Positions 7,312-14,488 of a stretch of DNA of 16,029 bases are shown in pieces. Positions within the stretch are counted from its first letter, which is position 1. Every line of letters begins with the position of its first letter. This DNA is from a bacterium (GTDB taxonomy: Bacteria; UBP15; UBA6099): positions 1 through 16,029 of the forward strand of contig JAKQBV010000205.1 in assembly GCA_029573925.1 (NCBI GenBank), read 5' to 3'. A program made the position numbers and the translations under genes. The notes beneath the pieces are model-generated. The model did not search any database, was not told the DNA's origin, and saw only the letters and a program-made list of their open reading frames with translations.

Positions 7312-8778
7312 ATGGCGCGGACATCTTCAGGGTTAAGAACGCTTTTTATTGTTCCGCCGAGGATGTCCCTGCTGAACAGGGATTCGGCGGCCACTCAGGT
7401 AGTGCCTCTGGTCGGCTTGGCTTCAATCATCGCCAATATAAAGCCTGAATTCCCGGAAACCGCATTCATTGATGCGTTCGCGGAAAAACTCTCATTCAAG
7501 CAGACTCTTAAAAGAATAGAAGACTTCAAGCCGGACGTTCTGGCGTTCTCATGCCTGACTATCCAGATAAACGACGCGGCGGAAGTGGCGGAGGCGGCAA
7601 AAGCTGGCGGCAATCCCATCGTGACCGTCGTCGGCGGTCCTCACGCAAGCCGTGTCCCTATGGACACGCTCGCCGAGTTTCCGGCGTTCGACTACGCGGT
7701 GGCGGGCGAGGGCGAGTTGACTATGGCGGAGTTGCTGCATTGCGTCGCGGATGGCTCTCCGGCATCCGGCGTCAAAGGCGTCTATTCCATCTCTCCTGAC
7801 GGCGTACGCGCTGGCGAGCCGCGCCCTTTCATCGACGACCTTGATTCTCTTTCCCTTCCCGACTGGAGCGCTTTCAACCTCGACGCATACTGCGCCAGTT
7901 TCCGGCTTAAATCGCAACGCATCCGCGAACTCTGCGTCTCCATCAACAGGGGCTGTCCTTTCAACTGTATTTTCTGCTCAAAAATCATGGGCAACAAAGT
8001 GCGCAAACGCTCTATCCCCGGCGTCATCGACGAGATTCAAAGGGACATCCGGGATTTCGGCGCGGGGCAGATTCTTTTCACGGACGAAACGTTCACCGTA
8101 GACAGGGAAGGGGTGGCCGCTCTCTGCGAAGCCATGATTTCATCGGGAATCAGCGAGAAGATTTCATGGACCGCCGACACCCGCCCGGACATGGTGGACG
8201 ACGAGCTTGTCGCCCTCATGAAAAGGTCGGGGTGTTTCTTCCTGTGTTTCGGCGCGGACAGCACGGACGACGACGCCCTGAAGATAATGAAAAAGAACGC
8301 GCGCGCCGCCAACATCTACACTGCCATCCGCATGTGCAAGGCTCACGGCCTACAGACTCAGGCGGCGTACATCCTCGGCCTGCCGACTGACACCGCGCAG
8401 TCCGTCAGAAAAAACGTGAGCGGCGCGCTCAAGGTTAACAGCGACTTCGCCACGTTTTCCATCCTCGTCCCGTATCCCGGAACGAAAGTCATGGAGATGG
8501 CCGAAAGCGGAAACGAAGGGCTGACGCTGCTCACAAAGGACTGGCGGTTGTACGGCAAACAGCTCGGATACGCTATGGAAACGGCAACCCTCGACCGCCG
8601 CAAACTGGAAAAACTTCAGCGCAACGCTTATTTCAGATACTATCTGCGCCCCGCGAAAATTAGAAACGTGTTCAGGATAGCGGATGTGAAGATGGTGTTT
8701 TTCTATTTCGTGTCTCACATGCTGAAGCGGCTGGGAGTGAAGCCCGGCGCGCGCGGCAGCGGCCCGGCGGCACAATGA
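7312..8778 (+). CDS. B12-binding-type radical SAM protein (rSAM-2)
   Basis: 488 aa from the ATG at 7312. Residues 8-145 are a cobalamin-binding-type Rossmann domain (LFIVPPR, VVGGPHASRVP at 107-117, AGEGELTMAELL at 131-142). The radical SAM domain has C215, C219 and C222 in RGCPFNCIFC, followed by LFTDETFTVD and YILGLPTD. The C-terminus (about 440-475) is aromatic and hydrophobic. The start was set at 7312 because a promoter ends 7 bases upstream and because the alternative N-terminal extension from TTG 7246 would add a signal-like stretch that does not belong in this cytoplasmic family. First gene of a two-gene operon: its TGA overlaps the ATG of the next gene (ATGA at 8775-8778). The substrate is unknown; relatives act in lipid, cofactor and secondary-metabolite modification. 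Confidence 0.88.
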   Translation: MARTSSGLRTLFIVPPRMSLLNRDSAATQVVPLVGLASIIANIKPEFPETAFIDAFAEKLSFKQTLKRIEDFKPDVLAFSCLTIQINDAAEVAEAAKAGGNPIVTVVGGPHASRVPMDTLAEFPAFDYAVAGEGELTMAELLHCVADGSPASGVKGVYSISPDGVRAGEPRPFIDDLDSLSLPDWSAFNLDAYCASFRLKSQRIRELCVSINRGCPFNCIFCSKIMGNKVRKRSIPGVIDEIQRDIRDFGAGQILFTDETFTVDREGVAALCEAMISSGISEKISWTADTRPDMVDDELVALMKRSGCFFLCFGADSTDDDALKIMKKNARAANIYTAIRMCKAHGLQTQAAYILGLPTDTAQSVRKNVSGALKVNSDFATFSILVPYPGTKVMEMAESGNEGLTLLTKDWRLYGKQLGYAMETATLDRRKLEKLQRNAYFRYYLRPAKIRNVFRIADVKMVFFYFVSHMLKRLGVKPGARGSGPAAQ

Positions 8779-10181
8779 GAATCCTTTTCGTCCAACGGCT
8801 CCCGTTCGCGCACATCGGCGCGATGTTGCTTTCCGCCGAACTGAAACGGGCGGGACACGAAGTCGATGTCCTCATCGCCGGGGACGGACTGAGCGCGCGA
8901 GGCGAGGACGCCGTCCGCCGGGCGGACCTTTTGGGGTTCCACTGGGTCTCCGGGTCGGATGGCTGGCTGAGAGATTTTCTGTCCCGGCTGCCCGCGCGCC
9001 CTCCCGTCGTCGTCGGCGGGCCGCACCCGACTTTCGTTCCCGATGACATCCGCTTGGTGTCCGCCGATTTCGCCATCCGGGGCGAGGCGGACGAGGCTTT
9101 GCCCGAACTGGCAGCCTCTCTCGACGCTCCGCGCGACTCCTTGAAAAACATAAAGAATCTCTGCTTCGACGACGGCGGCTCTTTTCACATTTCTCCTCAG
9201 CGTCCTCTAGTGGAAGACCTCGATTCGCTGCCCTTTCAGGACGTCTCTCTTTACGCGCGCATCCCCCGGCTCGCGACAATCATCTCAGAACTGTACCCGG
9301 CGATGTGCTCTCGCGGTTGCCCGAACAGTTGTTCGTACTGCTTCAACAAGAAATTCAGGGACATGCACAAGGGGCTCGGCGCATACACGCGGAGGCGAAG
9401 TCCGGCGAACGTCGTCGAGGAACTGCTCAGGGCGAAAAAGGAGTTCTCCATCAAAAGAGTGGTTTTCGAGGACGACTCTTTCATAACATCGAAACGGTGG
9501 CTGGAGGAATTTGCGGAGCTTTACGCGGGGGAGGTCGCCCTTCCATTCGTGTGCCAGACGCCCGCGACCACGCTCGACGCGGAAACCGCCGGGATGTTGG
9601 CGCGAATGGGCTGTGTGTCTGCTCGCGTCGGCCTAGAAACCGCCGACGAGGGAAACCGCAGAAAAATTCTAAGGAAAAATGTTTCCGACGAACAGATAAC
9701 GGAAGCCGTCGCCCGACTCAAAGAGCGCGGCATCATGGCGCAGACATACAACATGGTCGGCATCCCCGGAGAAGGGTTCGACGACGCTCTCAAGACGATG
9801 CTCTTCAACAGGCGCATGAAGACGGATTTTACTTGGGTGTCATTCTACAGGCATTATCCGGGGACGGAGTTGCGGAAAGAGTTCGAGGCGACGACAGAAG
9901 CGGCAGAGGCCGCCCCGGCGGCGTCAGCCCCGGACGGCTTTTTCACTCCGTCCGCCGCCACCTCCGCAGACCGCAGGATGTCAAACCTCGGAATGCTGAT
10001 GCAGTTCTTCAACGTGGTCCGCGCGCCTGTTCCGGCGGTCAGGCTGTTGTGCGCGCTCCCGCTGTCGCCTCTTTACGCGCTGATTCACAAGGCTGTCTAC
10101 GCTCTGTCCGTGAAGAAAATCAACCGCTTGGGATGGCTCCCGTTCATCAGGATATCCCTCGGTTTCAGCAAGTTTTTTTAG
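8775..10181 (+). CDS. B12-binding-type radical SAM protein (rSAM-3)
   Basis: 468 aa. Residues 1-125 form the cobalamin-binding-type domain (MRILFVQRLP, VVVGGPHPTFVPDD at 78-91, IRGEADEALPEL). The radical SAM motif is C182, C186 and C189 (RGCPNSCSYC), then VVFEDDSFI and YNMVGIPGEGFDD. An Ala/Pro/Ser/Thr-rich insert lies at about 371-399, and the last 60 residues contain a hydrophobic amphipathic region (LLCALPLSPLYALIHKAVYAL). It lacks a Shine-Dalgarno sequence and overlaps the upstream gene by 4 bases, so translation is probably coupled. It is clearly similar in segments to the enzyme at 1537-2997. Products of the two operon genes may act on successive steps of one substrate; that is inference from the overlap only. 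Confidence 0.88.
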   Translation: MRILFVQRLPFAHIGAMLLSAELKRAGHEVDVLIAGDGLSARGEDAVRRADLLGFHWVSGSDGWLRDFLSRLPARPPVVVGGPHPTFVPDDIRLVSADFAIRGEADEALPELAASLDAPRDSLKNIKNLCFDDGGSFHISPQRPLVEDLDSLPFQDVSLYARIPRLATIISELYPAMCSRGCPNSCSYCFNKKFRDMHKGLGAYTRRRSPANVVEELLRAKKEFSIKRVVFEDDSFITSKRWLEEFAELYAGEVALPFVCQTPATTLDAETAGMLARMGCVSARVGLETADEGNRRKILRKNVSDEQITEAVARLKERGIMAQTYNMVGIPGEGFDDALKTMLFNRRMKTDFTWVSFYRHYPGTELRKEFEATTEAAEAAPAASAPDGFFTPSAATSADRRMSNLGMLMQFFNVVRAPVPAVRLLCALPLSPLYALIHKAVYALSVKKINRLGWLPFIRISLGFSKFF

Positions 10182-10213
10182 CTCTGCTATGCCGCGCGCG
10201 CCGCGTCGCTCGG
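10182..10213. other. Short convergent gap, possible hairpin
   Basis: 32 bp between the stops of rSAM-3 and the acyl-CoA dehydrogenase gene. It contains an alternating GCGCGC run flanked by CTCTG and CAGAG (5-bp arms, the outer arm reaching into the minus-strand stop region). It could weakly terminate both transcripts. Confidence 0.25.
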
Positions 10214-11341
10214 TCAGAGTTCCAACTGGTCGCGGGCGATTATCTGGCGCAGGATGTCGTTCGTGCCGCCGGCAATTTCCATCAGCCGCGCGTCCCGGTA
10301 TATCCTCTGCGCCGGGCTGTCCGCAGACAACCCCGCCGACGCCAGAACTTTCATGCACCTGTCCGAATTCTTTATCGCGGTGTCGGACGCCGACACTTTG
10401 GCGAGCGCGACGAACGGCGCGCATTTCTCGCCGTTCTGCTTCTTCCACGCCGCGTTGTACATCAGCATCCGCGACACGTCCGCGTCCACATGCATGTCCG
10501 TCACTCTGAACGCCACTATCTGGTGCGCCGCCAGCGGCTTGCCGAACGACTCTCTTGTCTCCGCGTGGTTCTTCGCCACATTGTACGCGGCCACGGATAT
10601 GCCGTTCGCCACCGCGCAAACGTTCAGCCTGACGTAGTCGAATATGTCCGCGATTACCGCCAGCCCGTTCCCGTATCCGCCCAGTATGTTGTTGTCTCCG
10701 AGATTTACGTCGTTGAAGGAGATATTCGCGGCGACCGCGCCCCTCATGCCGAGCGTCCGCGCGGGCGCTCCGACACAGATTCCGGCGGCAAATTTGGGAG
10801 CCGCGAATACCGTGAACGAATCCCCGGTCTTCGTCAGCGTCACTATCCCGTCCGCTACCGTCGCGTTGGTTATGTACGACTTTTCGCCTTTCAAAATATA
10901 TTCTTCGCCGCATTTTTCGGCTGTCGTTTTTATTGCTGAAACATCGGAACCCGCGCCCGGTTCGGAAACCGCCAGCGCCCCGATCTCGCATCCCTTCGCC
11001 AGTTCTGGAAGAATCCTCCCCTTCAACTGCTCCGAGCCGTAAATCTCTATTGCCTTGCCCGCGCACAACATGCTCGTGGCGACGACTTCCGCGGTTGACG
11101 CGCAATGCTCCGCTATCACACTGATGGCCGTCAACGCTGTGGCGAGGTCTTTTCCCGCCCCGCCGTACTGCTCCGGCACGGTCAGCGCCATAACGCCTTG
11201 CTCGGCCAGCTTCTTCCAGTTCTCCGCCGGGAACTCAGCCTTCTCGTCAACCTCCGCCGCGCGGGGCCCTATCTCTGCGGCGCAAAACTCCGACAACGAT
11301 TTCCTCAACTTCTCCTGTTCCGCCGTTAGTTTGAAGTCCAT
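10214..11341 (-). CDS. Acyl-CoA dehydrogenase-like subunit without canonical catalytic glutamate
   Basis: 375 aa, normal ACAD length, starting one base after the stop of the upstream ACAD gene (TAA-C-ATG). The three-domain fold is recognisable: N-terminal helices (LTAEQEKLRKSLSEF, EQYGGAG at 57-63), the middle beta domain (VSEPGAGSDVSAIKTT, YILKGEKSYITN) and the C-terminal helices (ETRESFGKPLAAHQ). Key positions are altered. The helix-G glutamate used by isovaleryl- and long-chain enzymes is V237 (FDYVRL), and the C-terminal YEGT glutamate of short- and medium-chain enzymes is a Gly (EIAGGTNDI). The FAD-contacting Q-x-x-GGxGY motif has become K331-VL-ASAGL. It is probably a partner subunit of the adjacent intact dehydrogenase. 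A purine-rich AAAGGGG lies about 9 bases before the ATG inside the upstream gene. Confidence 0.88.
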   Translation of the reverse strand: MDFKLTAEQEKLRKSLSEFCAAEIGPRAAEVDEKAEFPAENWKKLAEQGVMALTVPEQYGGAGKDLATALTAISVIAEHCASTAEVVATSMLCAGKAIEIYGSEQLKGRILPELAKGCEIGALAVSEPGAGSDVSAIKTTAEKCGEEYILKGEKSYITNATVADGIVTLTKTGDSFTVFAAPKFAAGICVGAPARTLGMRGAVAANISFNDVNLGDNNILGGYGNGLAVIADIFDYVRLNVCAVANGISVAAYNVAKNHAETRESFGKPLAAHQIVAFRVTDMHVDADVSRMLMYNAAWKKQNGEKCAPFVALAKVSASDTAIKNSDRCMKVLASAGLSADSPAQRIYRDARLMEIAGGTNDILRQIIARDQLEL

Positions 11342-11342
11342 G

Positions 11343-12512
11343 TTATTTGGCCCCTTTCTTTTTCGTCTTCAGCAGCATCTTTCCGATGACCTGCCGCTGA
11401 ACCTCGGAGGTTCCCGCCCCGATCGTTCCCAGCTTGACGTCTCTGTAGTTGCGCTCCACCGGATACTCTCTCATATAACCGTACCCGCCGTGTATCTGCA
11501 CGCCGTCGTCCGCCACCTTCAGCCCCACCTCGGACATGAACAGTTTCGCGAGGCACGCCTCCAGCATCGCCGGGATGTTGTTGTCCTTCATCCACGCCAC
11601 GCGGTACAGCGCCATCCGCGCCCCTTCCACCGCTATCTTCATGTTCGCTATCTTTTCCTGTATCGCCTGAAACTGCGCGATGGGGCGGTTGAACTGCACC
11701 CGCTCCTTGGCGTACTTGATGGACTCGTCGAGCGTGTTTTCCATCCCGCCAAGCCCCGCCGCCAGCAGGCACGACCGCTCGTATTCGAGAATCGTCTTGC
11801 CCACCACCACGAACCCCATTCCCTCCGGCCCAAGCAAGTTCGCCGCCGGAACCTCGCAATCCTCGAATATCAGTTCAGACGTCGTGGACGTCCTGTTGCC
11901 CATTTTGTCCAGTTCCTTGCCGATGGAGAACCCCGGCGCGTCCGCGTCAACAATAAACGCGCTGATGCCGAAGTGACCCGCCTTCTTGTCCGTCACCGCG
12001 ATCACCACGAACTGAGACGCGATAGGGCCGTTGGTGATAAACATCTTCGTGCCGTTGAGAATATATTTGTCGCCCTTTTTGACGGCTGTGGTCTGGACGC
12101 TCGCCGCGTCGGAACCCGCGTTCGGCTCGGTCAGCCCGAAGCCGCCCAGCTTCTCGCCCGAAGCTATCCCCGGCAGATACTTCTTTTTCTGCTCCTCGTT
12201 GCCGATCAGCCAGATGGGAACCCCGCAGAGAATTGTGTGAGCGCCCCAAGAAAGAGTCAGCCCGCCGGACGCCCCGCCGCGCGTGAGCGCCTCCATCCCC
12301 AGACACGTCGTCAGAACCCCCGCGTTCGCTCCCCCGTACTCCTCCGGGAACGGCAGCGCCATCATGCCGAACTCTCCCATCTTCTTCCACGCTTCCCAGC
12401 AGAACTCGCCCTTCTTCTCGAACTCCTCCATCAAAGGATAAATTTCGTTCTTCGAGAAGTTGAACACGCTCTTCATGAACGCCTGTTGCTCTTCATTGAT
12501 AGAAAATTCCAT
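11343..12512 (-). CDS. Acyl-CoA dehydrogenase, catalytically complete subunit
   Basis: 389 aa. The ATG at 12512 is preferred because an AAAGGAGG Shine-Dalgarno sequence sits 5 bases upstream and the protein then begins MEFSINEEQQ, as is normal for the family; the frame is open further upstream to 12623 but that stretch is arginine-rich repeat sequence. It catalyses FAD-dependent alpha,beta-desaturation of an acyl-CoA, passing electrons to ETF. Signatures: LTEPNAGSDAASVQTT (128-142), YILNGTKMFITN (150-161), catalytic base candidate E245 in LEYERS (the helix-G position of isovaleryl-CoA dehydrogenase), RVQFNRPIAQFQ (271-282), VQIHGGYGYMREYP (338-351) and IGAGTSEVQR (364-373). The IGAGTSE tail also matches isovaleryl-type enzymes, suggesting a branched or longer acyl substrate. 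First gene of the operon with the degenerate paralogue. Confidence 0.92.
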   Translation of the reverse strand: MEFSINEEQQAFMKSVFNFSKNEIYPLMEEFEKKGEFCWEAWKKMGEFGMMALPFPEEYGGANAGVLTTCLGMEALTRGGASGGLTLSWGAHTILCGVPIWLIGNEEQKKKYLPGIASGEKLGGFGLTEPNAGSDAASVQTTAVKKGDKYILNGTKMFITNGPIASQFVVIAVTDKKAGHFGISAFIVDADAPGFSIGKELDKMGNRTSTTSELIFEDCEVPAANLLGPEGMGFVVVGKTILEYERSCLLAAGLGGMENTLDESIKYAKERVQFNRPIAQFQAIQEKIANMKIAVEGARMALYRVAWMKDNNIPAMLEACLAKLFMSEVGLKVADDGVQIHGGYGYMREYPVERNYRDVKLGTIGAGTSEVQRQVIGKMLLKTKKKGAK

Positions 12513-12517
12513 CTCGG

Positions 12518-12525
12518 CCTCCTTT
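12518..12525 (-). promoter_or_regulatory. Shine-Dalgarno site deciding the ACAD start
   Basis: AAAGGAGG on the minus strand, 5 bases from the ATG at 12512. It fixes the start of the acyl-CoA dehydrogenase and excludes the upstream open frame. Confidence 0.8.
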
Positions 12526-12541
12526 GAGCGCGGCTTGCGTA

Positions 12542-12555
12542 CGGAGCGCGCTCCG
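12542..12555. repeat. Perfect 14-bp palindrome in the ACAD leader
   Basis: CGGAGCGCGCTCCG is self-complementary and lies 17-30 bases upstream of the Shine-Dalgarno site of the acyl-CoA dehydrogenase operon, inside its predicted 5' leader. Confidence 0.5.
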
Positions 12556-12584
12556 CGCCGCCTTGCCGCCTGTGCCGGGCCGCC

Positions 12585-12636
12585 GCCACATCGCGGCGGA
12601 ACCGGGTTTGACAACGCCCGCATTCGCGGGATGACA
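12585..12636. repeat. REP-like palindromic sequence
   Basis: Two stem-forming units lie side by side: CCGCCG...CGGCGG, and CCCGC-ATTC-GCGGG at 12617-12630. On the minus strand the second reads TGTCATCCCGCGAATGCGGG, the form of a dispersed extragenic palindrome common in GC-rich bacterial genomes. It sits between the predicted promoter and start of the ACAD operon. Confidence 0.4.
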
Positions 12637-12643
12637 GGGCATG

Positions 12644-12649
12644 ATTATA
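12644..12649 (-). promoter_or_regulatory. Candidate -10 element for the ACAD operon
   Basis: A consensus TATAAT on the minus strand about 130 bases upstream of the ACAD start. The -35 at 17-bp spacing (TTTCGA) matches only 3/6, so the call rests mainly on the -10. It would give a roughly 125-base palindrome-rich leader. Confidence 0.35.
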
Positions 12650-12774
12650 CCCCAACAGCCAACAAATCGAAAAATATTTTTCCGCCCATCCCGCCCAATC
12701 ATCCCAAACGCAACCGCCTCGGCTAAGGGCGGGAACGCCGATTCCTGACGCCAATCGCGAAAAAAGGGGACTGG

Positions 12775-12923
12775 GGGGCTGTTGAAAATGTCACAAACTT
12801 CCGGGTGGCACGCACAAACTTGCTTTGTGCGTGTTTGAAAACGCATGCAAACATGCTTGAAATTTTCGTTTCATACAGGCTCTCACGGACAAGTCCGTTT
12901 TCTATGGCTTTTTCAACAGCCCC
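12775..12923. mobile_element. MITE-like element, 149 bp, with 14-bp TIRs and 5-bp target duplication
   Basis: The left end GGGGCTGTTGAAAA (12775-12788) and right end TTTTCAACAGCCCC (12910-12923) are perfect 14-bp inverted repeats, and similarity continues imperfectly to about 19 bp. The element is bracketed by the direct repeat ACTGG (12770-12774 and 12924-12928), which fits a 5-bp target-site duplication. Inside are further hairpins: CACGCACAAA/TTTGTGCGTG (12809-12818 with 12824-12833) and ACGGAC-AA-GTCCGT (12885-12898). No transposase fits in 149 bp, so it would be non-autonomous. The terminal sequence resembles IS ends beginning GGGGCTGTTGAAAAAG, but the family is not assigned here. Confidence 0.75.
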
Positions 12924-12995
12924 ACTGGCAGCGCGCATCCCAGCGATGCCTGCACCCTCTTTTCGCCTTCCCCCCGCCATCAGAAAATACAAATT

Positions 12996-13015
12996 ACAGA
13001 CCTGACCTCGCATCC
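12996..13015 (+). repeat. Direct repeat copy 1, left of the HEPN gene
   Basis: ACAGACCTGACCTCGCATCC. A second copy with 18/20 identity lies at 14426-14445, just after the HEPN gene, in the same orientation. The core CAGACCTGACC is a motif seen at the edges of REP- or transposon-like elements. Confidence 0.6.
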
Positions 13016-13056
13016 TTGACCCATCCTCCCCAATATCCTTTTTAGCTTGCATTGTT

Positions 13057-13077
13057 TATAATTAAAAAAAACAGGAG
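13057..13077 (+). promoter_or_regulatory. -10 element and Shine-Dalgarno site of the HEPN gene
   Basis: A consensus TATAAT at 13057-13062, with no good -35 at 17 bp, is followed by an A-tract and AGGAG (13073-13077) 6 bases before the ATG at 13084. The short leader is AT-rich, unlike the GC-rich sequence to the left. Confidence 0.5.
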
Positions 13078-13083
13078 TTTTCA

Positions 13084-14412
13084 ATGGAAAAAGAAATATC
13101 ATCAATAACAGTTGCGCTATGCGATGATCTTGAATGTACGCCTGACAACTTTTTTGAGGATGAAAAGATAAGGACGTTTGAATTTACAAGATTTGAAGTT
13201 GACAATGACAATTTAACTACGGCTACAAAAACAATAATTCAGCGTGTTAAAAGCATTTCCAATGAAAATGATTTTTTGAATGAGCTTCTCTCAAACAGTC
13301 ACTATTTAGCAGTCAAGGATTATATTGAAAAACATTCTTCTTCAAATAACGATCAAAACCCGGCATGGCGAGTAACGGAGTTTCTTGACAGATTCTGCAT
13401 TAAATATGCAAAGTTGTCAAAGAACAATCCTCAAAACACGACAATAGAAGCAGCAAAAAACAGATTTATCGAACGTGTTAAAAACAAGTTTGCCGACGCA
13501 CAAGGTGAAATATGGATATGCGGATACTATCTTGAAGACAATGTCGAAGAATACAGACTGACAGATTGTATAAAAATCCGGAAACCGAAACCAGATGATT
13601 TTACATCCGTATGTTTTGTGCCTAATAACATCGACTGCATTAAACCATCTGCTGTTGTAGAATTTCAAATTGAAACACATCTATTGCCCGAGTGCGATTA
13701 TGGTATGAATATGCGTAGAGCCAAAGATATGATTATTGCGTCACTGTCTTTGTTGAATACATGTTCAGCAAGATGCCTTGGATTAAAAATGGAAGACATC
13801 CCCGGAATAATCTGTTCAACCAATAACAATTATCCATTGTTTAAGCGGCCATTTCGACAGTTAGATTCAAACCGCTTTAAGAAGATTTATGAAGTAGTAA
13901 AACATTTAAGTGAAGAGCCAGCAAAGATAGGATATGACCGATATCGGATATTGTTAGAAAGCAGTGGTGAAGAAGCTTCCGAAAGAAAAATCACAACGTT
14001 AGTAAATGCTTTGGAAGCAATTGTATTGAAAGAAAATGGCGAGCTGAAGTTTAAGTTCTGCCAGAGAATCAGCTTATTGCTGACATTTTTAGGGTTTGAT
14101 GGATTGGAAACGAGAGAAATGCTAAAGATATCTTATGATATTAGAAGCAATTACATTCATGGTTCAGCGATAGACGGAAAGCAAAAGAAGAAGATATCTG
14201 ATCGTTTACACATGACCATTCATGAACTGATGAAAAGAATAGCTGAGATAACTAGAATTGTTTTAACTTTATTTCTTATTTTGAATGTTGGGAAGGAAGA
14301 ATTTGTGACACGCATCGATGATTCTGTTCATTGCGAAAATATAAGAAAAGATTTAATTGATAAAATTAAACCAATGAAAGAAGATATCCGTCCCTCGTTC
14401 GATATTGAATAA
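13084..14412 (+). CDS. Apea-like HEPN domain protein
   Basis: 442 aa. The C-terminal region (about 280-400) fits the Apea-type HEPN domain: YDRYRILLESS, then RKITTLVNALEAIVL (301-315), ELKFKFCQRISLLLTFLG and YDIRSNYIHGSA, with the R-x4-H signature at R354 and H359 followed by Gly. HEPN proteins with this motif are commonly metal-independent RNases in defence, toxin or stress systems; Apea-type members are found in defence contexts. Residues 1-280 are unrecognised and mixed alpha/beta, probably a sensor or partner-binding part. Its base and codon use is strongly AT-rich compared with all genes to its left, indicating horizontal acquisition. It is bracketed by 20-bp direct repeats. No antitoxin-like nucleotidyltransferase was seen beside it. 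Confidence 0.75.
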   Translation: MEKEISSITVALCDDLECTPDNFFEDEKIRTFEFTRFEVDNDNLTTATKTIIQRVKSISNENDFLNELLSNSHYLAVKDYIEKHSSSNNDQNPAWRVTEFLDRFCIKYAKLSKNNPQNTTIEAAKNRFIERVKNKFADAQGEIWICGYYLEDNVEEYRLTDCIKIRKPKPDDFTSVCFVPNNIDCIKPSAVVEFQIETHLLPECDYGMNMRRAKDMIIASLSLLNTCSARCLGLKMEDIPGIICSTNNNYPLFKRPFRQLDSNRFKKIYEVVKHLSEEPAKIGYDRYRILLESSGEEASERKITTLVNALEAIVLKENGELKFKFCQRISLLLTFLGFDGLETREMLKISYDIRSNYIHGSAIDGKQKKKISDRLHMTIHELMKRIAEITRIVLTLFLILNVGKEEFVTRIDDSVHCENIRKDLIDKIKPMKEDIRPSFDIE

Positions 14413-14425
14413 GAAAGATTCATTG

Positions 14426-14445
14426 ACAGACCTGACCCTGCATCC
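14426..14445 (+). repeat. Direct repeat copy 2, right of the HEPN gene
   Basis: ACAGACCTGACCCTGCATCC, differing from the copy at 12996-13015 by two swapped bases. It begins 14 bases after the HEPN stop codon. Confidence 0.6.
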
Positions 14446-14488
14446 ATGAGTTTCGGTTCAGATATTTTGCTTCATGCGAGGGTTTGCC

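Noticed and set aside
9305..10939. 544-codon open frame on the plus strand
   Set aside because: It overlaps the radical SAM gene in another frame and the acyl-CoA dehydrogenase antisense; its product is Arg-rich and low in hydrophobics, typical of shadow frames in GC-rich DNA.
11055..12527. 490-codon open frame on the plus strand
   Set aside because: It is antisense to the two well-supported acyl-CoA dehydrogenases and its product is His/Arg/Leu-biased with no recognisable fold.
12513..12623. Longer start of the acyl-CoA dehydrogenase at 12623
   Set aside because: The added residues are Arg/Ala/Pro-rich translation of palindromic repeats; the ATG at 12512 has an ideal Shine-Dalgarno sequence.
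12770..13020. CRISPR-like repeats
   Set aside because: Repeats here are inverted TIRs and a single pair of direct repeats 1.4 kb apart; there is no regular repeat-spacer array.
12723..13052. 109-codon minus-strand frame across the MITE region
   Set aside because: It is created by the mobile element and flanking repeats; the product has no recognisable features.
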